Shown here: piece by piece, positions 37,882 to 49,292 of the stretch
Layout: each line of letters begins with the position of its first letter
Numbering within the stretch: the stretch's first letter is position 1
DNA from: Hofstenia miamia
Taxonomy: Eukaryota; Xenacoelomorpha; Acoela
Direction of reading: 5' to 3'
DNA: 64,000 nucleotides
Assembly: GCA_004352715.1 (NCBI GenBank)
Contig: SCFE01000054.1
Coordinates: 1,694,653-1,758,652 of the forward strand
The notes under the pieces: model-generated
The model's database searches: none
What the model was told of the DNA's origin: nothing
Seen by the model: the letters and a program-made list of their open reading frames with translations, nothing else
Made by a program: the position numbers and the translations under genes

Positions 37882-38040
37882 AGTCGTGATTCAATACTTC
37901 AAGACTATCAAAAGCTCCAGAAAGAAGTGCAAGCTCTGAAAGAAAGAAATCAATTAATTGAATCCCAGCTTAATAGTATTAAATCAGGAGCTATTAAATT
38001 GTTTTCTGAACATTTCGAAAACTTTTGTAGTGAACCTTAG
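37882..38040 (+). CDS. RASGRP: RasGRP exon 10: C-terminal coiled coil and stop
   Basis: The acceptor GTTTAG ends at 37881. The exon has 52 codons plus TAG at 38038-38040. ILQDYQKLQKEVQALKERNQ and LIESQLNSIK form heptads with hydrophobic a/d positions, like the coiled-coil tail used for RasGRP dimerisation. The end is FCSEP. A poly(A) signal lies 60 bp downstream. Confidence 0.88.
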   Translation, partial: SRDSILQDYQKLQKEVQALKERNQLIESQLNSIKSGAIKLFSEHFENFCSEP

Positions 38041-38103
38041 TTTATTGTATTTATTTAACAGATTTTTTCTAACGACATTTTTTGTGTTCAAATCCTGTAA
38101 TTA

Positions 38104-38109
38104 ATAAAC
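38104..38109 (+). terminator. Poly(A) signal AATAAA after RasGRP
   Basis: The canonical hexamer AATAAA lies 64 bp past the RasGRP stop codon. It fits a short 3' UTR, but in DNA this AT-rich chance occurrence is also possible. Confidence 0.55.
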
Positions 38110-41100
38110 AAGTCACACACCCCAACCCTCTCTCATTTTGGAAGTTTGGAAAGAATTTTTTAATGCCTTCCCAAATATTGGTATTAGGCCCATATTTTTC
38201 ACAAGTTAAACAACTTGCATTTTCAACAAAAAGGAACTTCTTTGATAATTGATTAGTAAAGAAGAATTGCCTTCTACAACATTCATGGGGGCTTGAAGTT
38301 GAAATTTTTTTTTAGATGAGATTGAGTAAAAAGTTTGACATTATTAACCTCAAACACTTTGAAATTTCATAATCTGTTATAGTTTCTTGAAAAAAATAAG
38401 CACTCATAACTCAGGAGTTCACCACGGGATAAGGAGAGTCTCCTATCTAAATCATGATCCCGTTATGGCGTGACTTTGCTCGATTTCTTCAACCCTGATG
38501 CATTGGCGTCAATAAATTTGACTCAACTAGTTTTGGAGGCCTATCTATTTATATAAGGAAACAGTTAAGGTGTGTGAAGTGCATTTAAATATTTTTTAAA
38601 AATTCAAAAATTTTCAAAGATATATTGTAAGTCTTTTCGAGTACGTTTCTGCACATTCACCAGTAGATGTGTCCATGGCACTCGATTTCCAAATTTTCTA
38701 TTAGTCTTGAAGAGATTTCTTTGAAAATGTGCAAAATGACACCAAGTTGTTTTAGATTAAATTATCCAATAATTTTTTTAAAATCTAAAAAAGCAACACA
38801 ATAGAGAAATGCCTCCTTTTTCATTTACGTTTTCAAATTATGCCATGATGACTGACTTTGAGAAGTTTGGTCCATAATTGGGCTTGAGCAGTCTAACTGT
38901 TTAAAGAAATGTCTGGGGTTAGCTGATCTGAGCTTTAATTATAAGAAATAGTCTTTATGAATTTCAAGAAATCGAAATTTTCATCATAAAATAATTGTGT
39001 ATTGAAATAGCTCAGGTAATCAATTTTGTACACATTTTCACCAACAATTTGCAAATTTGGAGACAAGTGTTTGAAAAGCCCACAAGCTCTATAAGGATAA
39101 TCATTCCTGCTTAAAGTTTTGCTTAGATTGATTAATTCTTTCAATCACTAACGTTTCTTTTTATTCTAACACAATTTACATACTGTATTTAATGTGTCCT
39201 TAAAAAATAGTTGGTTGTTCAATCTACTAGTAACCAGATTAAACTTCAATTTAATAATACATAATATATACTTACAAAAATCCAATCCAGAATTGGGTTG
39301 CTTCTGCACCCAATCATGCTTCATGAAAAACGATATCTTGCGAAAAAAAGTTTTCAATGTGAAATCGGGGAAACAATTCTGCTTGTAGCATTATAGTAAA
39401 TTTGCACACATGCTATACGTTTTGACAGAGTAAAAATAAAAGAAAACAAATATTTGTAAATAATTGCTTTGAATAAAGAACTATAAATTTCTGCAACAGT
39501 TGTCATGAGTCAAAGTTTTGCCCAATTCAAGAAATTTTAAAAATTCCTGCATGTTAAAGTTTTTTTGGCTTGATGTTGGTTATTATTCAAGATTGAAGTT
39601 TTAGCTTTTTCAGTTAACGACTCATCCTTAAATGCAGACTCCCTTTCAGAAGAAAACGGAATTGTTAGCTGCCTCCTTAAATTTTGGAAGAATGTAATAC
39701 ATGTGCTTGATGTGATTGTGAAAAATGTCTTGTTTTTTAAAATTTATGTTATTTTTGGAAAACATTTTCAGCATTTATTGGTTTTTCTGGCTTTGCTGAA
39801 ATACCTTAAAATTTCAGTTTCAAACAGCTTTTGCTTGTTTATAAAATGAATATGGAAGCATTCTATCTATTGTTAGCATTGATACATGAAATTTCAGAAA
39901 ATTATTTCTTTAAAATCTATTTGTGAATTGCTAACGTAATAATCTATAAGTCTATTTGGAAAATTATGGTAATTATACTAAAAATTGCGGAGCAATTAGT
40001 TTTATAATATACTAAAACGACGGCAAAGTTTAAAAAACAGTTAAAATTTTGATAACATCACATGCAAAAATTTCTGCTTTCAAAAAAGGTTTAACATTTA
40101 TAAATGTTAGATAAATGTCCTTAAATACAATAATCATACCACTTATCACTTTAAGGAAATGATTAAATCATATTTGATTGATTACAATTTGTAGTCAAAT
40201 ATCTGATAAAGGTTAAACTAGGCACTCGTGTCGTAAAATATTTTATTGATACTAAGTTTATACAGGGGTGTACTCCAATGGGGGCTAAATCTTCCTTTTA
40301 CATTTATATTACAGGCTTAGGGTGTTGGATTGAACTTGTTCAAATATATTAAGGGTTTCACAACAATTTTCAAAATATTATATTAATCGATTAAATTTTT
40401 TTATAAATTGTGCATATACCAAAAAAAGCCCTGCATGGTGACGAAAGAATAGTACCAAACTTAACTAATTTGACAATTTAAGAGCAAAATTTTGTTGAGT
40501 TAAGAATGACAAGATGTAATAACCTTCATCATAGGGTGTTTTCCAACGTAATTAGTATAAGATAAATAATAAAGATTAAAAACTGCATGTATGCATTATT
40601 GCCATGATAATTTTGGGCTAATAATTATGTTCTTTAAGAACTACCACTCATTACTCACATAGCAAGATTTCTTTTTAGTGTGGAGAACGTAACATTGTAA
40701 TCGTAGACAGTTGATAGTTATAAATTTTTTTTATTATCAACCTCATTCCTTTAATTCTAATTTTTTGTTTTTCATGTGGCACACTTAGATCCCAATATGT
40801 CTAGAAATTTAATATTCAATGTCTGAAATTGAAAATTCTGATTCGAATATTATTCATTCAAAAACGAGAATGTCGTGCAGCAATTTGATACATGTGGGAA
40901 ATAACCAAGGCCTTCAAGAACACATACTAAATTATATGATATAATTTATCATTTTGCATTTACATCTGCACATAGATTTGTGTACAATTTATGTAGTTAC
41001 ACTATTCAAAAAAATTATTAATATGGTTATTTAATAATAAAATTGTCATTAAGACAAAATCAAATATATATTTTGCTAATGCAATATACAATGATGAACA

Positions 41101-42095
41101 CATATTTTCATACCAAACCTAAGCCAAATTTTTTTGAGGTAAACATACATCTGCATCTCTGTTTAATCTATAGGTTATTCACGTTTGCACAAAAATGTTG
41201 ATGTACACGCATGAAACGCACATAAACAATTACAAAATATTTGATGGAAAATTTTTATGAAAATATAAATAATATGAAATTAATTTTTAAACTTCAATGT
41301 TCAAGCAAAAAGAAGGGTTTAAATTTATATATATTTAAAAATCACATTACCCCATATTCTCAGATTTCAAATCCAATCCTTATGTTATAGTTACACACAA
41401 CCGATGTCCACTCTTGAATAAGTCCAGTTTCCAGATAAAATATAAAATAACACTGTTAAATTTTACTATAATAAATTATCTTTATGAAGAAAAGTCATTA
41501 CGAAATTAGTTAATCCTGATTTCTAATGATTTATTGAAGGATTCTAGAAAAACTTAGAGAAACTACAGTACTTAAGAAATAAGCGTTTTAATAACATCAA
41601 TAGTTAACAACAAAAAACTTCAAGTCCTTAATGCATTAATTATAAAATGAATTGGTATGCAAAGTTACGAAATTTTGTCCCTTTAATGTTGAATCGTTTC
41701 AATCGTCACTGTGACATGTATCAGTACGAGGGTTAAATTCACTTTCCATAAATATGTCACAGCCAAGGGTGTGCTCGAGTGGGGTGCTAAGGATCTACCT
41801 TGTAAAATTCGATTGCGTACTCATCTCTGTTTTTTAGAGTTGGATTATAGTTTGGAGTTTAGGATTTGAATTGTTGAGAATGTATATTTGGCAAAGCATA
41901 ATTTAGAGCGTCCCTTGTTACTTTTATTTAGGATAAAACCCTGGTCACAACCTAGGGGTAAGACGCTGTAACGTTATATAATAAGACTTCGGCAAAATTC
42001 CTTTGTCAGTAAGTACCTATTTCGAGATAAACTTCTGTAGTCAATGAGTGTGATTTTCTTTTTTTCAATTTCATTCTGGTACTTCTAAATATATG
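38110..42095. other. Intergenic DNA, no gene
   Basis: AT-rich. Short repeat-like pieces at 40264 and 41768 (GGGTGTACTC / GGGTGTGCTCGAGTGGGG) are related to the repeat at 24031. No exons were recognised. Confidence 0.5.
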
Positions 42096-42103
42096 TCATT
42101 GAA

Positions 42104-42363
42104 CAGTGGCGCACGCAGAGAGGGGACATGGTGGAATATCCCCCCGTCAGGTTTCCAAATTTGATTTTGACTGGATAAATAAAAAAAATTCGTAAAAAAT
42201 TGAAAAATTTAAAATCTAGGATCGTGAAATGCAATTTTTATTTTCTATTTTCTCAATATTTCCAAAACTTTTCGTGGGCCTTCGCCCGCCGATGATGCCC
42301 CCCCCTNNNNNNNNNNNNNNNNNNNNNNCCCCCCCCCTTCAAAAAATCCTGGGTACGCCCCTG
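42104..42363. mobile_element. hAT MITE with perfect 8 bp TSD (TCATTGAA)
   Basis: TCATTGAA at 42096-42103 and at 42364-42371 flanks an element starting CAGTGGCGCACGCAG and ending, reversed, CAGGGGCGTACCCAG. A 22-N gap (42307-42328) lies in a poly-C run near the right end, so the true length is unknown. No coding content. Confidence 0.85.
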
Positions 42364-43813
42364 TCATTGAAGTGAAATTTCGCACACTTTATTTTCTGAA
42401 ATCGTTATTTTTCGACCCACCCTAATGCATCACTTTACTTGTAATATATGTATTCTATGCGTAAAGGTTAAAGGTCAATGTTTATAAAAATTCAAATCAG
42501 AATTAAATGCACTAATAATATGAGAGGTTTTGCAATCAGATAAAGCAACAATGATATACCTGCTTAATATTAACCAGCGAACAATTATTGCATTTCCTTA
42601 AGGTAAGACGAATACTATAATTTCCTTTACTAAATTGGTTTATTTCCTTTGAAATAAGTTCTCAAAAAGAAATGGTCATTATTGAATAAATAAATTTAGT
42701 TCTAAACTTACGAATAAATTCTCTCTAAATTTCTTTTGTATTATTCTAATTAGATACTCAACGCCTGTAACACACAATGAACTTCTATAAACACTAGTGT
42801 TATAGAAGTTCAAGAACACACCCGGTAAGCCATGTTCATTAAAAGCATTAATCATACATGGTTTTTTAAAAATCTTAAAACCTTAGTTTTCCCTTTCTGG
42901 CAGCATTTTATTTGTTTTTTAGAAATCTATTCGTTTTTCCTTTATATCATGACAATACTAAATTTGAACCTGTATCTTAATAAAAATATTATTTACCTCA
43001 ATGCAGGCTGAAATCATGTCAGTGAAAAATGAAAATGACTCATTGGCTGTTTTTTGAAAAATTGTCAAATCTTTTTGTGTTTTCAGATATTTAAAAAATT
43101 TATGATCGACTCACCATTTGATAAAATGTCATGGGTGAGGAATTAAAAAATTATTTGTATTAGGCATTAAGCATATATTCAAAAAAATATATTTTCAAAT
43201 CTATTTATTCATGAATGAAAAAGTTATCTCAAACATGTTTACCTATAAAAAAACTCCCTGAGCAAGTCTATATACAAGAAAATTACTAGAAATAGTTGGG
43301 TTAGTTAAGGGATACTTTTACAAGTTATCGTGGAAGCCTATATCGTCTGTGATTAAATTTAAAAAACGATATTTTTCAAGCTTTCTGTTATCTGAATCTG
43401 AAGGTTGACATCCCGCCAATGAGTGCAAGTGCAATAAGTTTTTTACGCAGGCTTGATTCTTTTAAACTTTTTTAATATACTCAATGTATAGTCGAATAAT
43501 TTTAAGCCTGCTGCTTAATCAATAACAATGCATATGTAAATAGTTTTGTGAAATTTTCATTTGTTAGTTTGTAGGAATATATTTCCTGTAACTCAAATAG
43601 GATGTATTTTTAAGTCTAAAATGCATTGCTTGTTATTTAATACGAATTGCACAGTTCTCTAGGACTTTAGCTAGGAGAGATAAACATAAATTATTTTCAC
43701 TGAGATGATTAAATAGTAAAATTCCAAACTTTTTTTCAGCCTAGTGTCATTTTTAAGACATGTATATCTTTTTATATAAATTTCATTCCAATAATTATAT
43801 GCATATATATATA

Positions 43814-43946
43814 NNNNNNNNNNNNNNNNNNNNNNNNNNNNNNNNNNNNNNNNNNNNNNNNNNNNNNNNNNNNNNNNNNNNNNNNNNNNNNNNNNNNNNN
43901 NNNNNNNNNNNNNNNNNNNNNNNNNNNNNNNNNNNNNNNNNNNNNN
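43814..43946. other. 133-N assembly gap
   Basis: The gap begins in a short TA tract and ends inside a mariner element, whose left end is therefore missing. Confidence 0.95.
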
Positions 43947-45043
43947 TTAAAGCTTGGTTTTGGAAATAGCAGTGTTCAAACTATATTGAGTAAACTTGGA
44001 GTCATTCTCTTAGCCAAGAGCAAAAAGATCGAAGAATGGAAGTTTGCAAGACACTGCTAACAAAGCTTAACCAAGGTTCTAGTTTGACAGTCAAGAAAAT
44101 AGTAACAGGCGATGAGTGCATAATTAGACTATATAAGCCTGAATGTAGAAGACAGTCAGCAGTGTGGTGTTTTGATGACGAAGAACCTGAAGATGTGGTG
44201 CGCTCAAAGGAATGGGTTAAGCAACAGATGATTTGAGTTTTTCATTATGAAAGAAGGGCCTTTAACAGTGGTGCCAGTAGTAGGTAAGAGAACGATTAAT
44301 TCTGATTGGTGTTGTAATTTTCCAATTAAAGAAATGTTAGCTGCATGGGATGAGAAAGGAAAAAGCAGACGTGGACTTTACCTTCATCATGACAACGCAC
44401 CTGCTCATTCTGCAAAATCCACAAAAGAGTTTCTAGACACAGAAGGAATCAAAAACTTACCCCATGCTCCTTATAGCCCTGATCTAGCACCTTGTGATTT
44501 CTTTTTGTTCGGCTATCTTAAGCAGAAAATAAAAGGAATTCGTTNAAGAGAACGATTAATTCTGATTGGTATTGTAATTTTGCAATTAAAGAAATGTTAG
44601 CTGCATGGGATGAGAAAGGAAAAAGCAGACGTGGACTTTACCTTCATCATGACAACGCACCTGCTCATTCTGCAAAATCCACAAAAGAGTTTCTAGACGC
44701 AGAAGGAATCAAAACCTTACCCCATGCTCCTTATAGCCCTGATCTAGCGCCTTGTGATTTCTTTTTGTTCGGCTATCTTAAGCAGAAAATAAAAGGAATT
44801 CATTTTAACTCCATTGATGATGCTATCAAAGCCATCAAAAATGAGTTAAATGAGATTCCAATTGAAACGTGGTCAAATGTTTTTGATGGATAGTTTAAGA
44901 GAATGGAACGCTGTGTAAATCATAATGGTGACTATTTTGAATAACCAATATTACATATTTTCATAATAAAGATAGTTTGTTGTTTGATTTTATTATTTTT
45001 TAAGAGTATTTTAAAGGACACGAACTTTTGGGGTGACCTGTAT
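43947..45043 (+). mobile_element. Mariner element, D34D-type transposase, disrupted
   Basis: The plus strand shows VQTILSKLGVIL, then EVCKTLLTKLNQGSS with KIVTGDECI (first catalytic D) and SAVWCFDDEEPEDV. After a frameshift come YLHHDNAPAHSAKSTKEFL (second D) and YSPDLAPCDFFLFGYLKQKIKG (third D, 34 residues on), ending GDYFE at about 44943. This is a standard mariner transposase of about 345 residues. The right terminal repeat is visible as GAACTTTTGGGGTGACCTGTA near 45023-45043. The left end is in the gap. A single N at 44545 joins two overlapping copies, so the intact structure is uncertain. Confidence 0.88.
44286..44804. other. Two 97-98% identical copies joined by a single N
   Basis: 44286-44544 and 44546-44804 align at offset 260 with about six single-base differences. 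Both contain the same transposase block with both aspartates. The mismatches mean this is not a simple identical overlap. Two alleles, or two genomic copies collapsed badly, are likely. Confidence 0.75.
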
Positions 45044-45111
45044 ATATAAGTAAATATGTAATGATGTATACATATATATATTTTTATTTATATATATATA
45101 TATGGGAATAT

Positions 45112-45182
<71 letters not shown>

Positions 45183-45184
45183 TG
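45112..45184. repeat. (TTTA)n microsatellite
   Basis: About 17 tandem TTTA units. Confidence 0.95.
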
Positions 45185-45189
45185 CTAAA

Positions 45190-46421
45190 TACAAATTCTT
45201 AGAATAACTACAGGGTGCTGGCTGCAGGAAGTTAGGAGTGTTCTTCCAAATACGTAATGTAAAATTTTTTCCATCCAAAACTACTTATTTGTTGATATTG
45301 GTGTAAATTTAAGCCATGCTTACTTTCAAAGGACGCAACGACATACATCAAATAATAAGCATGACCAAAAAAGACAGCTCACTAACAACTAAACTATATC
45401 TTAGCTTAATAAGGTACTATAATCAATTCTACTTCTCTTTCACTAGCTGTGGAATCTTCAAATAGTTTACTTTGTAGAATTTTTCCCATTGTACAAAATA
45501 TGTGGAAAGAATTGAACTACAATGGCAAAATTTGTTAGGTTACTGCTCCACAATTCAATAAATCAGATTTTGGCGATTTTGTGAAAGCAATGTACCGAAG
45601 TAAGTTAAATTATTTACTTTATTATGAAAAAATTATAAATAATAGTATTTACAAAGTAAAGTAAAATTATACAACATAGCAAAAATAAATTAAAATCTAG
45701 GAGGGCATTACTCAAAATAGAATTTTTAGGTGTATTTGGAACTAAGTATTTAATTTCACCAAATCCTAATTTTATTTCTTAAGATAGGGTGTAAGCTTCT
45801 GTGTGAGATATGTGTTCGAGAAGTCTGTGCTCACTAAGTGCTTTTCTACACTAATGGTCATCTAATTTTGAAATAATCAGGTATATATATATATATTTAT
45901 ATATATATATATATGTTGGAAATTTATTAAAAAAGTGTATAAGAGCCGGAAGCAAGTTGGAGTTATTAAGATGTCTCAATTCACACTTTACCGATTTGAT
46001 GACATTATATTGAAATTTCGATGTAATTATTCTTTTAACAAAGGTTAGCACACTTAGTAATAGAGTGTAAGTTTAATGCATTAATGTTTTGAATGACTCT
46101 TGTTAATGAATTTACGTTGAAGGCACAATCTATATGATTGCACTGCCAAATGCAATACATGAGCTACACCTGGTCAATTTTTAATATTTAATTAACATCT
46201 AAAGCACATTCTCGGTGAAAGGTACATTTATTTCTTCATTTCATGTAACATGTGCAACATAGATATAATGGAACATTTGGTAAACAATAATTTATCAAGA
46301 ATTCAAGAAATTCAAACAAACTCAGGGGTCAGTGCAAGCAAAAATTATATTTTCTGTTGAAGAACTTGTTATAATTCGAAATATAAAATTTCTTGGTTTA
46401 AAAATGTCTATTTCGTGGATA

Positions 46422-46483
<62 letters not shown>

Positions 46484-46860
46484 CACAATGAATGATTATG
46501 AGTAAATTCTAATTGATAGCATTTAAGCGGCCTCTAATCGAAACTAAACATAAGGTTACTAGGGAAAAATTGACCCATATTATATGCTAGTGATGCTTAG
46601 AAAATAGTGCACCTTGTGTTTTATAATTTTGTGATAAAAAATGTTTTCCTAGGCATCGAGAATTTTTCATGATAGAGCATTAAAATATATGTAGAACACT
46701 TTGAATACATAGATGCGTATGTAAAATTATAAATTTTTTAATCGATATTTTTATTACGAATTTACAAAATTTCAATGAGTTTCAGATATGATGTTAAGCA
46801 TTTTATCTAAATATTTAATGTTACATAATATATGTTTACGTGTAGATAATGTTGTGATTT
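45190..46860. other. Intergenic DNA, no gene
   Basis: Includes (TA)n tracts at about 45881-45914 and 46428-46483. No exon seen. Confidence 0.5.
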
Positions 46861-46869
46861 TACAAATCA

Positions 46870-47800
46870 TGACCTTTTTCTCTTGCCTTTCTCAGCATAC
46901 TTTTCACATTGGTCATCACGACATGTACAACATTTGCGTCCATTTTTCCCAAGCAGTATTTAATTCTTCTTTTAACTTGATTCAAGTCTTTTGCTTGCCA
47001 ATTGTGCTAATATACTTTTTTTGAGGATGGACCAAAAGTCCTAAATAGACCTCAAGTGTGCTATGCTTGAATGGTTCATTTTTTGCACAAAATTTATTTG
47101 AAGCTCTTCAAATGCGGAGATGGTGATGTTGGCGGAATGGCTCACGCCAAATCTGTCAGTACGGTTCGTTCCAGAAATGGCAACAAGGCTCTTACAAATG
47201 AATTTATCAGAATACATTTCTTTATTGATTTCAAGATTTGAAGGACAAATGTATGGCTTTGCAAATTCCTGCGTCACTCACAGCAATCCAGACTAAGACC
47301 TTCGTCTCGAACTTCTTCTGTGGATAGAATGTGGCATAGCTGGCACCAACCCTTTACGTGGAATAATAATACTGGTTGCTAGCTATATTGTGATGTGATA
47401 AAGTAAAATGTCTCTCATCATTAAGAACAAACCTGAGGTTACCTTCAACCATTGACTTAACCTTTCGGTAGAGAGGAACAATCCGTCATCGATGTGCTTC
47501 AATTTGCTTTCCTAAGGTGGATATGCCCTCTTATTCTTTTAATGTTTTATTGGCATAGGCAAGAGAAATTTGAAATTTCTTTGACATTTCTCTTTGAGAC
47601 AGGAATTTGTTTGCAGTTACTTCCTTCACAATTTTCTTCCTAACTGTCAAGTAATCGTTTCTGCTTGCTTTCCTGAACCGCCACTTCTTGTGGTGTCGCC
47701 TCTCTCTTTGTAATTGTTGAAAATGTTGTACAGGATGATCAATCATTCGTTGTACCACTGATCTGCGATCTTTTTCTTTAAGGTGCTACATTGCCTTGAG
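46870..47800 (-). pseudogene. Second mariner-lineage transposase, degenerate
   Basis: On the minus strand from about 47757 there is an N-terminal DNA-binding part ending SQREMSKKFQISLAYANKTL. RFVLNDERHFTLSH then stands for the first-Asp block. AKPYICPSNLEINKEMYSDK, a DFWSILKKSIL block and WEKMDANVVHVVMTNVKSML near 46900 follow. The pattern SKPF-CPSGLAIN--VY and IEDFWSILK belongs to a mariner/IS630-type lineage distinct from the element at 43.9 kb. Several frameshifts and a missing second Asp block show it is dead. Confidence 0.72.
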
Positions 47801-47999
47801 CATGATACATAGCTGATTCTAAGCCCTACAAAACAAAATTTTGATTACCAATTATGTCACATACATTGAATTTTCCTTTAAAATTTACTCTTTTATTTCA
47901 AAAGACTACTTCCAGCTTTCCCAAATTTCTAGTGAACACCCACTATATATAAATATACATATATATATATTTATATATGTATAGATAATGTATATGGGT

Positions 48000-49000
48000 C
48001 TATCAATAAAAAAACGATTTGTAGCAAAAATTTTAATTCAATATTAAGTAACAAACTTTGGGACACTTGCCTTTAGAAAGCTTTGAATATAGTATGTATA
48101 ATAATACTTTAGCATTTGAGCAAATTCTGTGGGCAATACGCATCAGCAAACTTCTCACTTTATTATGCCTACATTTAGTTTAAAAAGTTCTCAATGTTTG
48201 ATAGTGTGTAGACACTGCATATATTGTAAATCTTATTGTAAACAAAGCAAACTCAAATTTATCCATGTTTTTTAAGTAATTTTTCTTTCTTAGCATTTGA
48301 TCTCTGCAATCAAAATAATGTTAATTGAAATGTCCCATCATTTACAAAAAACATACGAAAGTTTGCATACCTCACTCAATTTCGGATCAGATTTAAAAAC
48401 ATTCGACATGCAAAGTAGAAATGTTGCTAACAAACTATAACATAAAATTCAAGATTTTATCATTGTTCATATTTGACAAATTCTGTAAATGATGAGAAAT
48501 ACTTAATGATGGGACACATTTAGACACTAAGTCAAAACCATTTGTAATCGATTGTTTGATGCACTTTTGATGTATCTGAGGTTTTCTTTAATAGACAATG
48601 GTTAAATATGAACTAACATTGGATTTGAAATTTTTTGCATTTGTTTATACTAATATAACAACAAAGAAATACTAGAGGAGGCCATTTTCAACTTGAAACA
48701 AGATGCGTGTAATATTTTCTCTTCATTTTCTGTCCCATGCCATCTTATAGCAATTTGTGAAAGGTTAGGTTTAGTCTCCACTAAACTAAATAGCACTAGA
48801 TGCACAATGAGACATGTAAAACGACCAAATTTATTGACTTTATTAACTTTAACTTTAAATTTATTTTAAAATATCAACTATAATGGCAAATGCAAATGTA
48901 TGCTATCCCATCCTATCCCATGGGAATAACAATCCTATGAACAGCAATGTAAAATTATTTTCTAACCTACACTGGTTTAAAATAGTTTATGAGCTTCAGC
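48000..49000. other. Intergenic DNA, no gene
   Basis: AT-rich; preceded by a (TA)n-rich stretch at about 47943-47980. Nothing recognisable. Confidence 0.5.
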
Positions 49001-49059
49001 GATTTGAGTGGAATTTCTTTGCCACTTCCCATGGCAAAGACCATTTGATGGATTAGGCG

Positions 49060-49190
49060 GTAGTTTGAAAAAAAATAGTGCGTCGAGCAGTTCTAGGTCA
49101 AAAATCAGTAGTGGTCAATGCTTTGCATTTTGTGCAGGCACACAAAAGGCCGGTAAAGGTTTAAATGTAACGATGTATGGATAGTTCTGC
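49060..49190 (-). pseudogene. Mariner-like relic, part left of hAT insertion
   Basis: On the minus strand, just left of the hAT target site, the sequence reads LQNYPYIVTFKPLPAFCVPAQ. This resembles the N-terminal-to-catalytic linker of Tc/mariner transposases (L-YPYK-QL-Q-L). Deleting the hAT element and one target copy joins it in frame to the fragment at 51657-51860. Confidence 0.55.
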
Positions 49191-49198
49191 AGAAGCCC

Positions 49199-49245
49199 CA
49201 GGGGCGCACCCAGCTTTTTTTCTGAGGAGGGGAACTATTCTTAAG

Positions 49246-49292
<47 letters not shown>

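Larger units (their letters stand above)
8835..38040 (+). other. RASGRP: RasGRP gene, 10 exons found, 5' end not seen
   Basis: RasGRPs are exchange factors that load GTP onto Ras/Rap at membranes in response to diacylglycerol and Ca2+. Joining the ten exons listed here gives about 541 residues in one frame. Domain order: end of the REM-CDC25 linker, CDC25 catalytic domain (exons 1-5), two EF-hands (exons 6-7), one C1 domain (exons 7-8), a linker with an AAQTDT motif, and a C-terminal coiled coil. All junctions are GT-AG with matching phase. The REM domain and start codon are missing, upstream or unrecognised. Introns range from 41 bp to about 8 kb, and the large ones are filled with transposons. 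Family assignment is firm because domain order, spacing and metal ligands all fit; the paralogue cannot be decided. Confidence 0.92.

Noticed and set aside
43012-43133. Two exon-like pieces (after CAATGCAG and TTTTCAG, the latter ending ATGTCATGG|GTGAGG)
   Set aside because: Good splice-like borders, but the peptides are very short, unrecognised and not linked by phase to either gene.
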